A DNA stretch of 57,585 bases from Candidatus Bathyarchaeia archaeon (GTDB taxonomy: Archaea > Thermoproteota > Bathyarchaeia > Bathyarchaeales > DTEX01): contig JAVZNR010000011.1 in the NCBI GenBank assembly GCA_038882715.1, positions 1 through 57,585 on the forward strand. The letters are read 5' to 3'. The notes below the pieces were generated by a model. The model was given only the letters and a program-made list of their open reading frames with translations, ran no database searches and was not told the DNA's origin. Positions 17,020 through 25,288 of this stretch are shown here, one piece after another. Every line of letters starts with the position of its first letter. Position 1 is the first letter of the stretch. Position numbers and translations under genes: made by a program.

Positions 17020-20000
17020 TTATCCTACTTTCCTAAGCCAAATCTTTAGTACTTCGCCAGCCAAACTATATGTTGCTGAGTGGGCTTCTCCCGATGGGCT
17101 TCCCCTTCTTATTATCACCGATAATGTTTCAGCGGCTATGTAATCCCCAAAGCTCTCAAAAACTTCAGTTAACGTTGGTCCCGCTTCATAGTAAGTCTCA
17201 ATTTGATCCGCTATGTTAAACCCTGCCTCCTTCCTCTGGTTCTGTATGCGCCTGACAACGTCTCTGGCAAGCCCCTCTAGTTTAAGGTTTTCCGGAATCA
17301 CACTAAACACGCCAACAACTATGTTATCTTCCTCTGAAATTGAGTAGCCGTCTTTAGGCTCCTCTATAATTCTTATCTCTTCTGGCAGAAGCTTTATCTC
17401 CTGCCCTTCGACAGTTAAACTTAAACCTCCGCTTTTTATGGCAGCAATAACTTCTTCTACACTCATTTTTTCAGCAGCTTCCTGGATTTTTGGAAGTAGT
17501 CTACCGTACTTTTTACCGAGGGCTTCTGGGACAATTTTGATAGAGTAATTGAACAGCTCGCTTCTCCGAGCCGTCAGAGATAAACTCTTAATATTAAGCT
17601 CATCCATTATTATGCCTTTAAGATTCTCTACGCGTCTTAATATCTCCTCACTGGCAACAACCTTCGCTTCCAGTAAAGGTTGACGCAGTTTAATTCCAGC
17701 CTTGTTGCGGGCTGAGCGGCCTAAACTACAGACTTTAATAGCTAGATCCATATCTCTCATTAGATCTTCATCGATCATTTTCTCGTCGACGGTGGGCCAA
17801 TCATTGTGATGTATGCTTTCGGGAGCATTCGGGTCAACGCTACGCACAATGTTTTGATAAATCTCCTCTGTCAAGAACGGGGTGAATGGGGCGAGAAGCC
17901 TGATGAGCGTTATTAAACATATGTAGAGCGTTGTGTACGCGGCATTTTTATCCTCATCTCGCTCGCTCTTCCAGAACCTTCGTCTAGATCTCCTAATGTA
18001 CCACGTGGAGAGATCATCAACGAACCTCTCTATGGCGATTGCAGCGTCATATGGGTTAAAGTCTTCAAGGAACCTAGTTACATCCCTGATTAATACGTTA
18101 AGTTTTGAGAGAGCCCATTTATCAAGCGGTGACAATGAGTCATATGGCACAAGGTTTCTGGGGGACCATTCATCCAAGTTCGCGTAGGTCACAAAGAAGC
18201 TGTAGATATTCCATAGCGGCATCAGAAAACGTTTCTTCGCCTCCTCAGCCCTCTTGTATCCGAAAAGAAGGTTTTGCTCAGGTCTAGTTGTGCAATATAT
18301 CCAGCGCATGACATCAGCCCCCATCTTCTCGACGGCTTCATCGAACCATATGACGTTGCCCCAAGACTTATGCATCTCCCGACCCTGCTCGTCGAGGACA
18401 AGACCATGTCCGAAACACACTTTGAAGGGAGGTTCGCCCTCCATGACCGTGCTCATTGCGAGCATAGCGTAAAACCAGTTTCTGAATTGGCCGGGAAGGG
18501 ACTCGCAGACGAACTCTGCCGGAAACCATTTTCTCCAGTATTCTCTATCAAACCTGTAGCGTATAGTTGAATAGGCAACTATGCCGGCGTCAAGCCACGG
18601 GTTTCCGACATCCGGTATACGCGACATTAAAGAACCGCACTTAAAGCATCTTATTTTAACCGCGTCAATCCAAGGTCTATGCGGAGTATGCCCTTCAAAA
18701 ATCTCCCATCCTTCGACAGCCCTCTCCTTAAGCTCCTCTTTACTGCCTATAACCTCAAAGTTTCCGCATTTCTGGCATTCCCATATTGGTAGAGCTAGTC
18801 CCCAGTAGCGCTTCTTAGATATCATCCAGTCCTCCATGTTTTCAAGCCAGTTCAGCTCATGCTGCAATCCATATTCAGGTATCCAGCGAACTTTCTTCGC
18901 AACCTCAATGATCTGGTAGCGGAGGTTTTGGGCCTTCTCCTCTTCAGTTATCTCCTCAAGCGGCTTATTGAGTTTTTTACCCATCGATATGAACCACTCG
19001 TCAACTAGGCGGAACACTAGCTCGCTGCCGCAACGCCAGCAGACCGGATAGCGGTGCCTATAATCCTCAACCTTAAAGAGTAAACCCTTGCCCTTCAAGT
19101 CCTCTATTATCGGCTTTGCCGAATCGTAAACATGCATGCCCGTATACTTGCCGAACCCGTCACTGAATACTCCGAACTCGTCGAGCGGCGCTATCGTCGG
19201 CAGCCCATATATTTTTCCAAGCTCAAAGTCCTCTTTACCGCAGCCGGGCGCTATGTGAACTATGCATGTCCCCTCTTCCTCCGTAACACCATCCCACAAT
19301 ATTAACCTGTGTGCTTCAACTGCGCCAGAGTTTATTTGAGCCGGAAGATCGTCGAAGGGCCCTTCATAAGCCCAACCCTCCATATCGCTGCCTTTCATCT
19401 CTTCAACTATCTCGTAGCTTCCTTTCGGCAAAATTCTGTCTAAAGCTGGCTTGCCGAGATAGAAGTATTCATCGCCATACTTGACTTTCACATAAGTCAT
19501 ATCAGGGTGGGCAGCCACCGCGACATTGGATGTAAGAGTCCAAGGCGTTGTTGTCCACACGAGCAGCGACTCGTTTTTCCTGCCCCTAAGAGGGAACTTG
19601 AGAGTTAAACCGGGATGAACCAGCTCTCTGTAGCCTTCGGTGACGATTTCGTGCTCTGAGAGAGCCGTTGAGCATCTAGGGCACCATGGCATAACGTCTG
19701 TACCCCTGTAGACCCAGCCCTTCTCGTAACACTTCTTTAGAAAAGCCCAGATCATGTAGTTGTTTTCGTCTGAGAAGGTGAAGTATGAGCCGCCTATCTC
19801 CGGGGAACCCAGCTGCCCAACAATCCTTTCAACAGTGCCCGTTATCAGCTGACCTTCGGCTCCCCGAATAGTTACTATTTGATTTGGGTTCTCTAAAGCG
19901 TCTGCCAGCCAGCGTAGGAAATCCGGGTCGTTCCAATCCATCCAGTAGCCTAAGCGTATGGACTGCTCGGTTTGCTTAGCAGCGTAGCGCAGAACCCTCT

Positions 20001-20364
20001 GTTTACATCTTTTAACGAACTCAGCTATGCCATACGCTTCAATGTCCCTCTTAGACTTGAAACCAAGCTCCTTCTCAACTTCAACCTCAACCCATAGTCC
20101 CTGACAGTCAAAACCGTTCTGATACCGTAGTTCATAACCCTGCATCGCCCTAAACCTTTGAAACAAATCCTTATATGTTCGGCCCCAGGCATGGTGGACA
20201 CCCATAGGGTTATTGGCGGTTATAGGACCATCTATAAAAGAGTAAGGTTTCTTCCCCCTATTCAGTTCCACAAGTTTTTTGAAGGCGTTGCTTTCCTTCC
20301 AGAACCCCAGTATTTTATGCTCGATTTTAGGGAAATCTGGTATTGGCGGGACCTCTTTAAACAT
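17020..20364 (-). CDS. ileS: Isoleucyl-tRNA synthetase
   Basis: Class I synthetase charging tRNA-Ile, about 1114 residues from this start. The HIGH-type motif is PMGVHHAWGRT (near 60) and the KMSKS-type loop reads REMHKSWGN (near 690), both departures from the common spelling, while the last lysine and serine are kept. Editing-domain sequence (VWTTTPWTLTSNVAVAAHPD) is present. Several CxxC knuckles (WCPRC, CWRCG, CQKCG, CFKCG) suggest zinc binding. The anticodon-binding region and a C-terminal extension follow. The ATG at 20364 has GGTGG eight bases upstream; an in-frame GTG at 20376 is possible. It forms a lone transcription unit. Confidence 0.92.
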   Translation of the reverse strand: MFKEVPPIPDFPKIEHKILGFWKESNAFKKLVELNRGKKPYSFIDGPITANNPMGVHHAWGRTYKDLFQRFRAMQGYELRYQNGFDCQGLWVEVEVEKELGFKSKRDIEAYGIAEFVKRCKQRVLRYAAKQTEQSIRLGYWMDWNDPDFLRWLADALENPNQIVTIRGAEGQLITGTVERIVGQLGSPEIGGSYFTFSDENNYMIWAFLKKCYEKGWVYRGTDVMPWCPRCSTALSEHEIVTEGYRELVHPGLTLKFPLRGRKNESLLVWTTTPWTLTSNVAVAAHPDMTYVKVKYGDEYFYLGKPALDRILPKGSYEIVEEMKGSDMEGWAYEGPFDDLPAQINSGAVEAHRLILWDGVTEEEGTCIVHIAPGCGKEDFELGKIYGLPTIAPLDEFGVFSDGFGKYTGMHVYDSAKPIIEDLKGKGLLFKVEDYRHRYPVCWRCGSELVFRLVDEWFISMGKKLNKPLEEITEEEKAQNLRYQIIEVAKKVRWIPEYGLQHELNWLENMEDWMISKKRYWGLALPIWECQKCGNFEVIGSKEELKERAVEGWEIFEGHTPHRPWIDAVKIRCFKCGSLMSRIPDVGNPWLDAGIVAYSTIRYRFDREYWRKWFPAEFVCESLPGQFRNWFYAMLAMSTVMEGEPPFKVCFGHGLVLDEQGREMHKSWGNVIWFDEAVEKMGADVMRWIYCTTRPEQNLLFGYKRAEEAKKRFLMPLWNIYSFFVTYANLDEWSPRNLVPYDSLSPLDKWALSKLNVLIRDVTRFLEDFNPYDAAIAIERFVDDLSTWYIRRSRRRFWKSERDEDKNAAYTTLYICLITLIRLLAPFTPFLTEEIYQNIVRSVDPNAPESIHHNDWPTVDEKMIDEDLMRDMDLAIKVCSLGRSARNKAGIKLRQPLLEAKVVASEEILRRVENLKGIIMDELNIKSLSLTARRSELFNYSIKIVPEALGKKYGRLLPKIQEAAEKMSVEEVIAAIKSGGLSLTVEGQEIKLLPEEIRIIEEPKDGYSISEEDNIVVGVFSVIPENLKLEGLARDVVRRIQNQRKEAGFNIADQIETYYEAGPTLTEVFESFGDYIAAETLSVIIRRGSPSGEAHSATYSLAGEVLKIWLRKVG

Positions 20365-20376
20365 CTGCGTCACCAC

Positions 20377-20871
20377 CTTTCATTCTGAAGTGAAGATAAA
20401 ATTATTACATTTGAATATAAACTGCGCTGTGAGACGCTAAAAGAAAAACGTATTTCTAAATGGCGAAAACCTTTACCTGAGGATTTGGCGGCCACCTTTC
20501 ATTCTACGCACCATGTGAAATGTATATTTAAAGACAAAGATATAAAACTATTGATGTAACCCTTAGAGACCGCCAGCCACGAATATTTTCAGTCTACGCA
20601 TGATAAGTTTTGATAAAAATGGGATAAAACATGGATTAGTTGAGTAGGGTCTTAAGCCTGAATGCTGCCTAACTCGCTATGAAGATGAGTGGGGACCTAG
20701 AGGAAAGCGCCTCTCAAAAACGCTAAATTACTCATCATGGCCTGATATGGCTCTCAGTAATACCCGCTTTCCTCATTGATTTCTCTCAGACAGCCGCAAG
20801 AATAAGTAACGTGTCGACAAAATATAAGCTTTGCTGATTCTCTTGCAGGAGCCGAGACTATGCGCATGGAA
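20377..20871. other. Intergenic region of about 500 bases with short repeats and possible RNA structure
   Basis: No convincing ORF is seen here. The string CCACCTTTCATTCT occurs at the ileS start (about 20373-20386) and again near 20492-20505, and a degenerate third copy near 20575-20600 shares TCTACGCA. A TATA-like TATATTTAAA lies near 20523. At 20684-20736 GATGAGT pairs with ACTCATC around an inner hairpin AGAGG/CCTCT (20699-20714). A weak box C (AAGATGA, one mismatch) near 20683 and box D (CTGA) near 20742 give the spacing of a C/D guide RNA. None of this is decisive. Confidence 0.4.
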
Positions 20872-22356
20872 TTAATCCGTAGTCTTTTTGATGCTTTCTT
20901 CCCTCTCGATGAAGAAGAGCCTTGTCTCGCCCATTGCCTTAACCCTTAGTGGCCTAACTTTTACAATTAACGGAAAGTCTCTCACCACGTCGCCCAGCAT
21001 TAGACAGTGATGGGGTGGTAGATCCCGAACGATGGATATCGTTGTTTCAGCGTCCACTTTAGCGGCTCTGGAAATAACTTCTAGATCGTGTTCATTTACG
21101 AAGTTGAAGAGAAAGATGTTATCTGCTTGGCGATAAATGTTCTCCTTTATCGTGTCCGGCTGGTTTGTTATAAAAGTTGTGAATATTCCAAAATGCCTCA
21201 TTCTCGTCACTATATCATCCCAATAAGTTTCCTTAAGGTATAGGTGCGCTTCCTCGGCGAAGAGAAAAACCGCCCTGATCTTCCATTGTGAGAGTAAGTC
21301 TTGGAGCTTCGCGAGGACATACTCCACTATTATCTGCCGGTCTATAGAGGAAGAGTTACTGAGATCTATTATTATGGCTCCGCCCTGATTCCGCTCAGAT
21401 TCCTGAAGTAAAGACTCAAAGTTAACAGAGCCATCCATATTATCAGTGAAGAAATTTGTGTGCAGAAGAGTGTAGTAGCGGGAAAAGAGGGCGTCTTTAA
21501 CCTGCTGGTTGCATTGCCATCTCCTGATGGCTTCGCCGATCTCCTGCAGCGACAACATATTCCGTTCCTCTAGAAAGCGCCATATATGTCTAAACTCACG
21601 AGATGATGTTCCAGGGAGGTTAAGGGCGTGAACAAGTATCTTTATGATGACTGGGAGACCCGCCTGAGCCAAGGTAACTTTAAAGTTTTCGCCGGGGATT
21701 AGGACGTGAATTTTCTCGTAGAACTCGTTTTTCTCTCCATCAAGGTTTAAGCCTAAATTCTTATATTCGCCGTTCAAGTCGAAGATTACAACGGTTGCAC
21801 CATGCTTAACTAAGCCTAGAACTAGGATCTTCGATAGATGGGATTTGCCAGCTCCCTTTCTCCCAGTAATTATATTTAGTTTTCCATCCAGTTTAGAGAT
21901 ATCTATCGTTATGGGCGTGTTCTCTATTGTCTCGCCTAGGTTTACCGGATACTTTATCGCCGTGTTAACTATTTCCATTAGCTTCTCAATAGGAAGCCTA
22001 TGTATTATAGAGTGAGTTCTCGAAGGCAACCATGAGCTGTTTGAACTCAATTTGCCATTCTCTATTGTCCCGTGAATCTTGCAGACCAGTAGCCGAGCAT
22101 CCTGAACATACAGTATGTGTGAAGTTATGTCAAATGGGTCGACATCATCCCCCTTAACCGGGTCGTCTATTAATGGCTCACGTAAAAGCTCCTCCATTAT
22201 CCCCGGAACGTTCGCGAACTGAACATCAATAACCTGAACCACCATCGATTTGCCGGCTTTTTTATCCTCTATAATAAGATAGCAACCTTTTTCGACGTCT
22301 TCGTCTGGAAAACTAATAATGTGAATGGTGTTGCCAGTCTTCTTGTAGAGGCGCAT
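20872..22356 (-). CDS. herA: HerA-type DNA translocase ATPase
   Basis: HerA is a hexameric FtsK/HerA-class ATPase that pumps DNA and works with the nuclease NurA in end resection. The N-terminal ~130 residues are a HAS-barrel, then Walker A ITGRKGAGKSHLSK (about 162-175), a Walker B-like VFLFAEEAHLYL (about 385) and RMRHFGIFTTFITNQPD carrying sensor/arginine-finger-type residues. The ATG at 22356 begins four bases after the nurA stop and has GGAG upstream; a longer frame from 22440 would overlap nurA by 80 bases. Length of 494 residues is normal. Mre11 and Rad50, the common neighbours, are not in the window. Confidence 0.88.
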   Translation of the reverse strand: MRLYKKTGNTIHIISFPDEDVEKGCYLIIEDKKAGKSMVVQVIDVQFANVPGIMEELLREPLIDDPVKGDDVDPFDITSHILYVQDARLLVCKIHGTIENGKLSSNSSWLPSRTHSIIHRLPIEKLMEIVNTAIKYPVNLGETIENTPITIDISKLDGKLNIITGRKGAGKSHLSKILVLGLVKHGATVVIFDLNGEYKNLGLNLDGEKNEFYEKIHVLIPGENFKVTLAQAGLPVIIKILVHALNLPGTSSREFRHIWRFLEERNMLSLQEIGEAIRRWQCNQQVKDALFSRYYTLLHTNFFTDNMDGSVNFESLLQESERNQGGAIIIDLSNSSSIDRQIIVEYVLAKLQDLLSQWKIRAVFLFAEEAHLYLKETYWDDIVTRMRHFGIFTTFITNQPDTIKENIYRQADNIFLFNFVNEHDLEVISRAAKVDAETTISIVRDLPPHHCLMLGDVVRDFPLIVKVRPLRVKAMGETRLFFIEREESIKKTTD

Positions 22357-22360
22357 AACC

Positions 22361-23464
22361 TTAATCTCCGGCGCCGCCAGCTCCGAATGGCCCGAATAAG
22401 GCTTTTCTAATGCTTGGCCATGTAACAACTTTAAGCCCATATCTTTTCGCTATGAAGCGCTGTATGCCTATGACGTCGCTCGCTGTGAAAGTCGAGAATA
22501 TATGCGCTAGTCTTAGGGTTTCTGGGTAGCCTTGGAAAACCAGATCGTTTCCCAGTAGCCTTTGAACCACCAGCATTTGCGCCTCTCTGGGCAGAGCTTT
22601 ATCAATATCTGCTCTAAAGGCGTAGCCTCTCTCACTCAATTTAACGACACAGATTTTACCTAGCAAACGCAGATTCTTCCTAGAAGATATGGAGAGCATT
22701 CGTTCATCAATCTCTAAGAGACATGGCCCCTTCTGTTTAGCGATTAAATCCGTGATCCTTTTACCTAAAAATTTGACCGTTGAGGCTTTGGAGAGCGACA
22801 AAACCATATTTGAATTGCTTCTAGCATCCCTCAGTATTTGAAGTATTAGGTCAGCGTGACCGTTTTGATAGCTGCATGAAAGTGATCCATCCCAAAGTAT
22901 AATGCTGTTGCTTGTAGATCTAGAAACCATCATTTGAATCCATCTTTCAAGGGCGTCGCATAGGCGACTCTGCACCTCAACTAAGTATGATAGACCAGTG
23001 TTGAATATAGTTGGTGAATGTTGCCCAAGAACTCTTAAGATTTCTTTCCGATTCTCCTCAGTTATGTGGAATGGAAATGGTCCTACGCGCAGATATCTGT
23101 AATTTCTCCTCTCATTCCAAACGACCGCTCCTCTGACAGCGCATATAACGCCGCACTCAGTTTCACCAATCCTAATGCTTGAAGCATCAATTGCCACTAT
23201 TGGCGTATTATCGGGGATCGGCTCCAAATGTGAGATTGTGGAGAGGGAGTCTTTACCGTAAACCTCTACGGTATCTTCCTGTTCACCAATTCTCTCTGCA
23301 GATTGGTCGTCTAGATCAATCCACGGTTGAAAAAACTTCTCTCTTATTTCACTCATCGAGTTAAGACTCAATTCAATAAACTTTTTTGATAAGCCTGTAT
23401 CATTGAGAGTCTGGGGAAAATTATATCTTGATGTTGTTGCATAATGTATTTGTCCAATCAACAA
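22361..23464 (-). CDS. nurA: NurA 5'-3' nuclease domain protein
   Basis: NurA nucleases degrade DNA ends with HerA. This 367-residue protein has the RNase H-like motif IVAIDASSIRIGE (about 88-100) with the first metal-binding aspartate, a second acidic site in IILWDGSLS (about 200), CLLEIDERML (about 250) and the C-terminal pattern LPREAQMLVVQRL...GYPETLRLAHIFSTF that marks the family. The start is TTG at 23464 with GGTGA a few bases upstream; the next methionine, 36 codons on, has no ribosome site. It is transcribed ahead of herA in one unit. Confidence 0.85.
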   Translation of the reverse strand: MLIGQIHYATTSRYNFPQTLNDTGLSKKFIELSLNSMSEIREKFFQPWIDLDDQSAERIGEQEDTVEVYGKDSLSTISHLEPIPDNTPIVAIDASSIRIGETECGVICAVRGAVVWNERRNYRYLRVGPFPFHITEENRKEILRVLGQHSPTIFNTGLSYLVEVQSRLCDALERWIQMMVSRSTSNSIILWDGSLSCSYQNGHADLILQILRDARSNSNMVLSLSKASTVKFLGKRITDLIAKQKGPCLLEIDERMLSISSRKNLRLLGKICVVKLSERGYAFRADIDKALPREAQMLVVQRLLGNDLVFQGYPETLRLAHIFSTFTASDVIGIQRFIAKRYGLKVVTWPSIRKALFGPFGAGGAGD

Positions 23465-23486
23465 CTTTCACCAATTTATAGATGAA

Positions 23487-23532
23487 TGATGTTGTATATA
23501 AATGTTGCGCATGAACAAGATGAACAACATCA
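23487..23532. promoter_or_regulatory. Divergent promoter with inverted repeat between nurA and the winged-helix gene
   Basis: TGATGTTGT at 23487-23495 and its inverted copy ACAACATCA at 23524-23532 flank a 28-base centre that holds the TATA-like TATATAAA. Related GTTGTTG/CAACAAC strings recur on both sides. A regulator binding both arms could control nurA-herA and the small winged-helix gene together. Confidence 0.5.
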
Positions 23533-23547
23533 ACAAGAGAGATTAAA

Positions 23548-23952
23548 ATGATTGAGAAAAATGAAGAAAAACCTCCAGTCCACATAAAAATGAAGGTTGG
23601 AAATGTAGAGTTTGAAATAAGTTGTAGGGAAGATCAGGTAAAGGATGTCATAGATAAAGTTCTTTCAAGTCTAGCCAGCCACGCATCTATTCGGGCTGCG
23701 GCGCCTGAAACCACCACTCCGCCAGCTAAAGCTGAAACATGCCGGGGTGTTATCGAACATCTATGGAAGGAAGGCTGGTTTTCTGTGCCACGTTCCCTAG
23801 ATGACGTTCATAAAGAGATGACCCGTATAGGTTACCATTATGATCGAACAGCTGTCGCGCATGTTCTGCTAGATCTCGTTAGAGACGGGATATTGACTCG
23901 GGAAGGAAAGGCGAAAAGATACCTTTATACGCAGAAAAGACCTCCGCCATAA
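23548..23952 (+). CDS. Small winged-helix-like protein divergent from nurA-herA
   Basis: A 134-residue protein without a family name I recognise. Residues 12-45 resemble a short beta-alpha unit (HIKMKVGNVEFEISC), then a Pro/Ala linker (APETTTPPAKAE), then a ~65-residue winged helix from about 68: CRGVIEHLWKEGWFSVPRSL, a DVHKEM helix, TAVAHVLLDLVRDGILTRE as recognition helix and wing, and a basic end. It could regulate the divergent nurA-herA unit or itself. A TATA box at about 23495 and the inverted repeat precede it. Confidence 0.65.
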   Translation: MIEKNEEKPPVHIKMKVGNVEFEISCREDQVKDVIDKVLSSLASHASIRAAAPETTTPPAKAETCRGVIEHLWKEGWFSVPRSLDDVHKEMTRIGYHYDRTAVAHVLLDLVRDGILTREGKAKRYLYTQKRPPP

Positions 23953-23986
23953 ATGCCAGAACGAAGAATAGCGTCGGTGAAGCCCA

Positions 23987-24529
23987 ATGAGCTTCTCATC
24001 TAAGGTTTTAGTGCTCTCTCATTGCCTGCTTAATAAGAGCACAAGGTGGTGGCAGGACGGCAAACCAATTGAGAGAAATATTGGTTTAGCCGCGGAGCTG
24101 GTGGAGTTCTCCTTAAGGCATAACGTCGGGGTTTTTCAGATGCCTTGTCCAGAGTTTACCTTCTGCGGTAACCCTCGCCCATCTAGAACGAAAGACGAGT
24201 ATGAGGCGCTGCCCGGTTTTAAGGAGCACTGTGATAGTTTGGCGAGAAACGTTGTTGAGCAGCTGAAGGCTCTAGTATATATGAGCTTAAAGCCGCGCAT
24301 CCAGATACTGGCGATTATTGGGGTTAAGCGCTCCCCTTCATGCGCTGTCAGCAACGTGATACGGATGGTGAATAATGAGGCGAGAGTAGTTGAGGAGAGG
24401 GGCATTTTCATGGAGAGCTTAATGAGACATATCCTCAAGAAGGGGTTAAGCGTACGCTTCCTAGAATTCGATTTTGATGAACCATGCAAAATAATTGCAG
24501 ATTTAGAAAGATTGCTTCATCAAGGCTGA
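23987..24529 (+). CDS. TudS/DUF523-related putative desulfidase
   Basis: A 180-residue protein with the cysteine layout of TudS-like desulfurases: LVLSHCLLN near 9-17, FQMPCPEFTFCGNPRPSR around 44-61, GFKEHC, and VKRSPSCAVS near 121. In characterised TudS three cysteines hold a [4Fe-4S] cluster that removes sulfur from thiouracil; here the first and the late SPSC cysteine are conserved and the CPEFTFC pair could supply others. The closest match I can recall is the subgroup called CD3072-like TudS-related. The substrate is unknown. It is convergent with pyrE. Confidence 0.7.
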   Translation: MSFSSKVLVLSHCLLNKSTRWWQDGKPIERNIGLAAELVEFSLRHNVGVFQMPCPEFTFCGNPRPSRTKDEYEALPGFKEHCDSLARNVVEQLKALVYMSLKPRIQILAIIGVKRSPSCAVSNVIRMVNNEARVVEERGIFMESLMRHILKKGLSVRFLEFDFDEPCKIIADLERLLHQG

Positions 24530-24530
24530 A

Positions 24531-25178
24531 TTAAATTTTCTTAGCTTTCACCTGACTCAATATTATTTTAATTTCATCCTCACTTATAGCATTCATCTCA
24601 TAAAGTTTTTGGGCAACCTCCCTTATCCTTAACACTGGATGCAATTTAACGCCTATGCTTTCAAGCCTTTCGCTTCCGCCCTCCTCCCTATCCAGCAATA
24701 CGATTGCGTCTGAGACCAATCCGCCCTCAGCTCTAACCGCCAAAGCAGACTTCTTGAGACTTAAACCAGTAGTCACCAAGTCATCTATTAAGAGAACCCT
24801 ATCTCCGGGCACAACTAGCCCCTCAACCCTGCGCTCCCTGCCCTTAAGCCTCTGCTTCTGCCGAACATAAATGAATGGTTTCCTAAGGACGTACGCTGCA
24901 ACGGCGCTTAAAGGCAGGCCGGCCGTTGGTATGCCCGCCACTCTATCAAAATTCTCCACCCCAATTTCAGCTTTTATAGCGCTAACAAATATTTCAGTCA
25001 CCTTCGCAAAGGCGTCGGGGAAGCTTGGAATAACTCTTAAGTCAATATAGTAAGGGGTCATTCTGCCGTTAGGTAGTTTAAATGCTCCGAACTCGATAGC
25101 TTTAGTCTTCTTAAGAACCTGACAAATCTCTACTAAAATTGATTCTTTATCGCTGGATGCATATTTATAGGCTGACAT
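24531..25178 (-). CDS. pyrE: Orotate phosphoribosyltransferase
   Basis: PyrE joins orotate to PRPP to give OMP. The 215-residue chain has the substrate region GAFKLPNGRMTPYYIDLR, the AGIPTAGLPLSAVAAY block, the flexible loop RQKQRLKGRERRVEG and the PRPP-binding motif VLLIDDLVTTGLSL (about 127-140). A 50-residue C-terminal extension is helical. It stands apart from pyrD-pyrK, which is 9 kb away, so pyrimidine genes are dispersed here. Confidence 0.93.
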   Translation of the reverse strand: MSAYKYASSDKESILVEICQVLKKTKAIEFGAFKLPNGRMTPYYIDLRVIPSFPDAFAKVTEIFVSAIKAEIGVENFDRVAGIPTAGLPLSAVAAYVLRKPFIYVRQKQRLKGRERRVEGLVVPGDRVLLIDDLVTTGLSLKKSALAVRAEGGLVSDAIVLLDREEGGSERLESIGVKLHPVLRIREVAQKLYEMNAISEDEIKIILSQVKAKKI

Positions 25179-25288
25179 ACCTTAACTCCCATAAGAAAAT
25201 AGGGTTTGAATCCTTAAAAGGTTGATTAACAATTTTATGGGAAACCAAAAATATACGTTAGTTAAAAACATTATGATGGTGATGATTT

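Noticed and set aside
20377-20871. T-box-like leader of ileS
   Set aside because: T-boxes are bacterial and no specifier loop or T-box sequence is present; only short direct repeats are seen.
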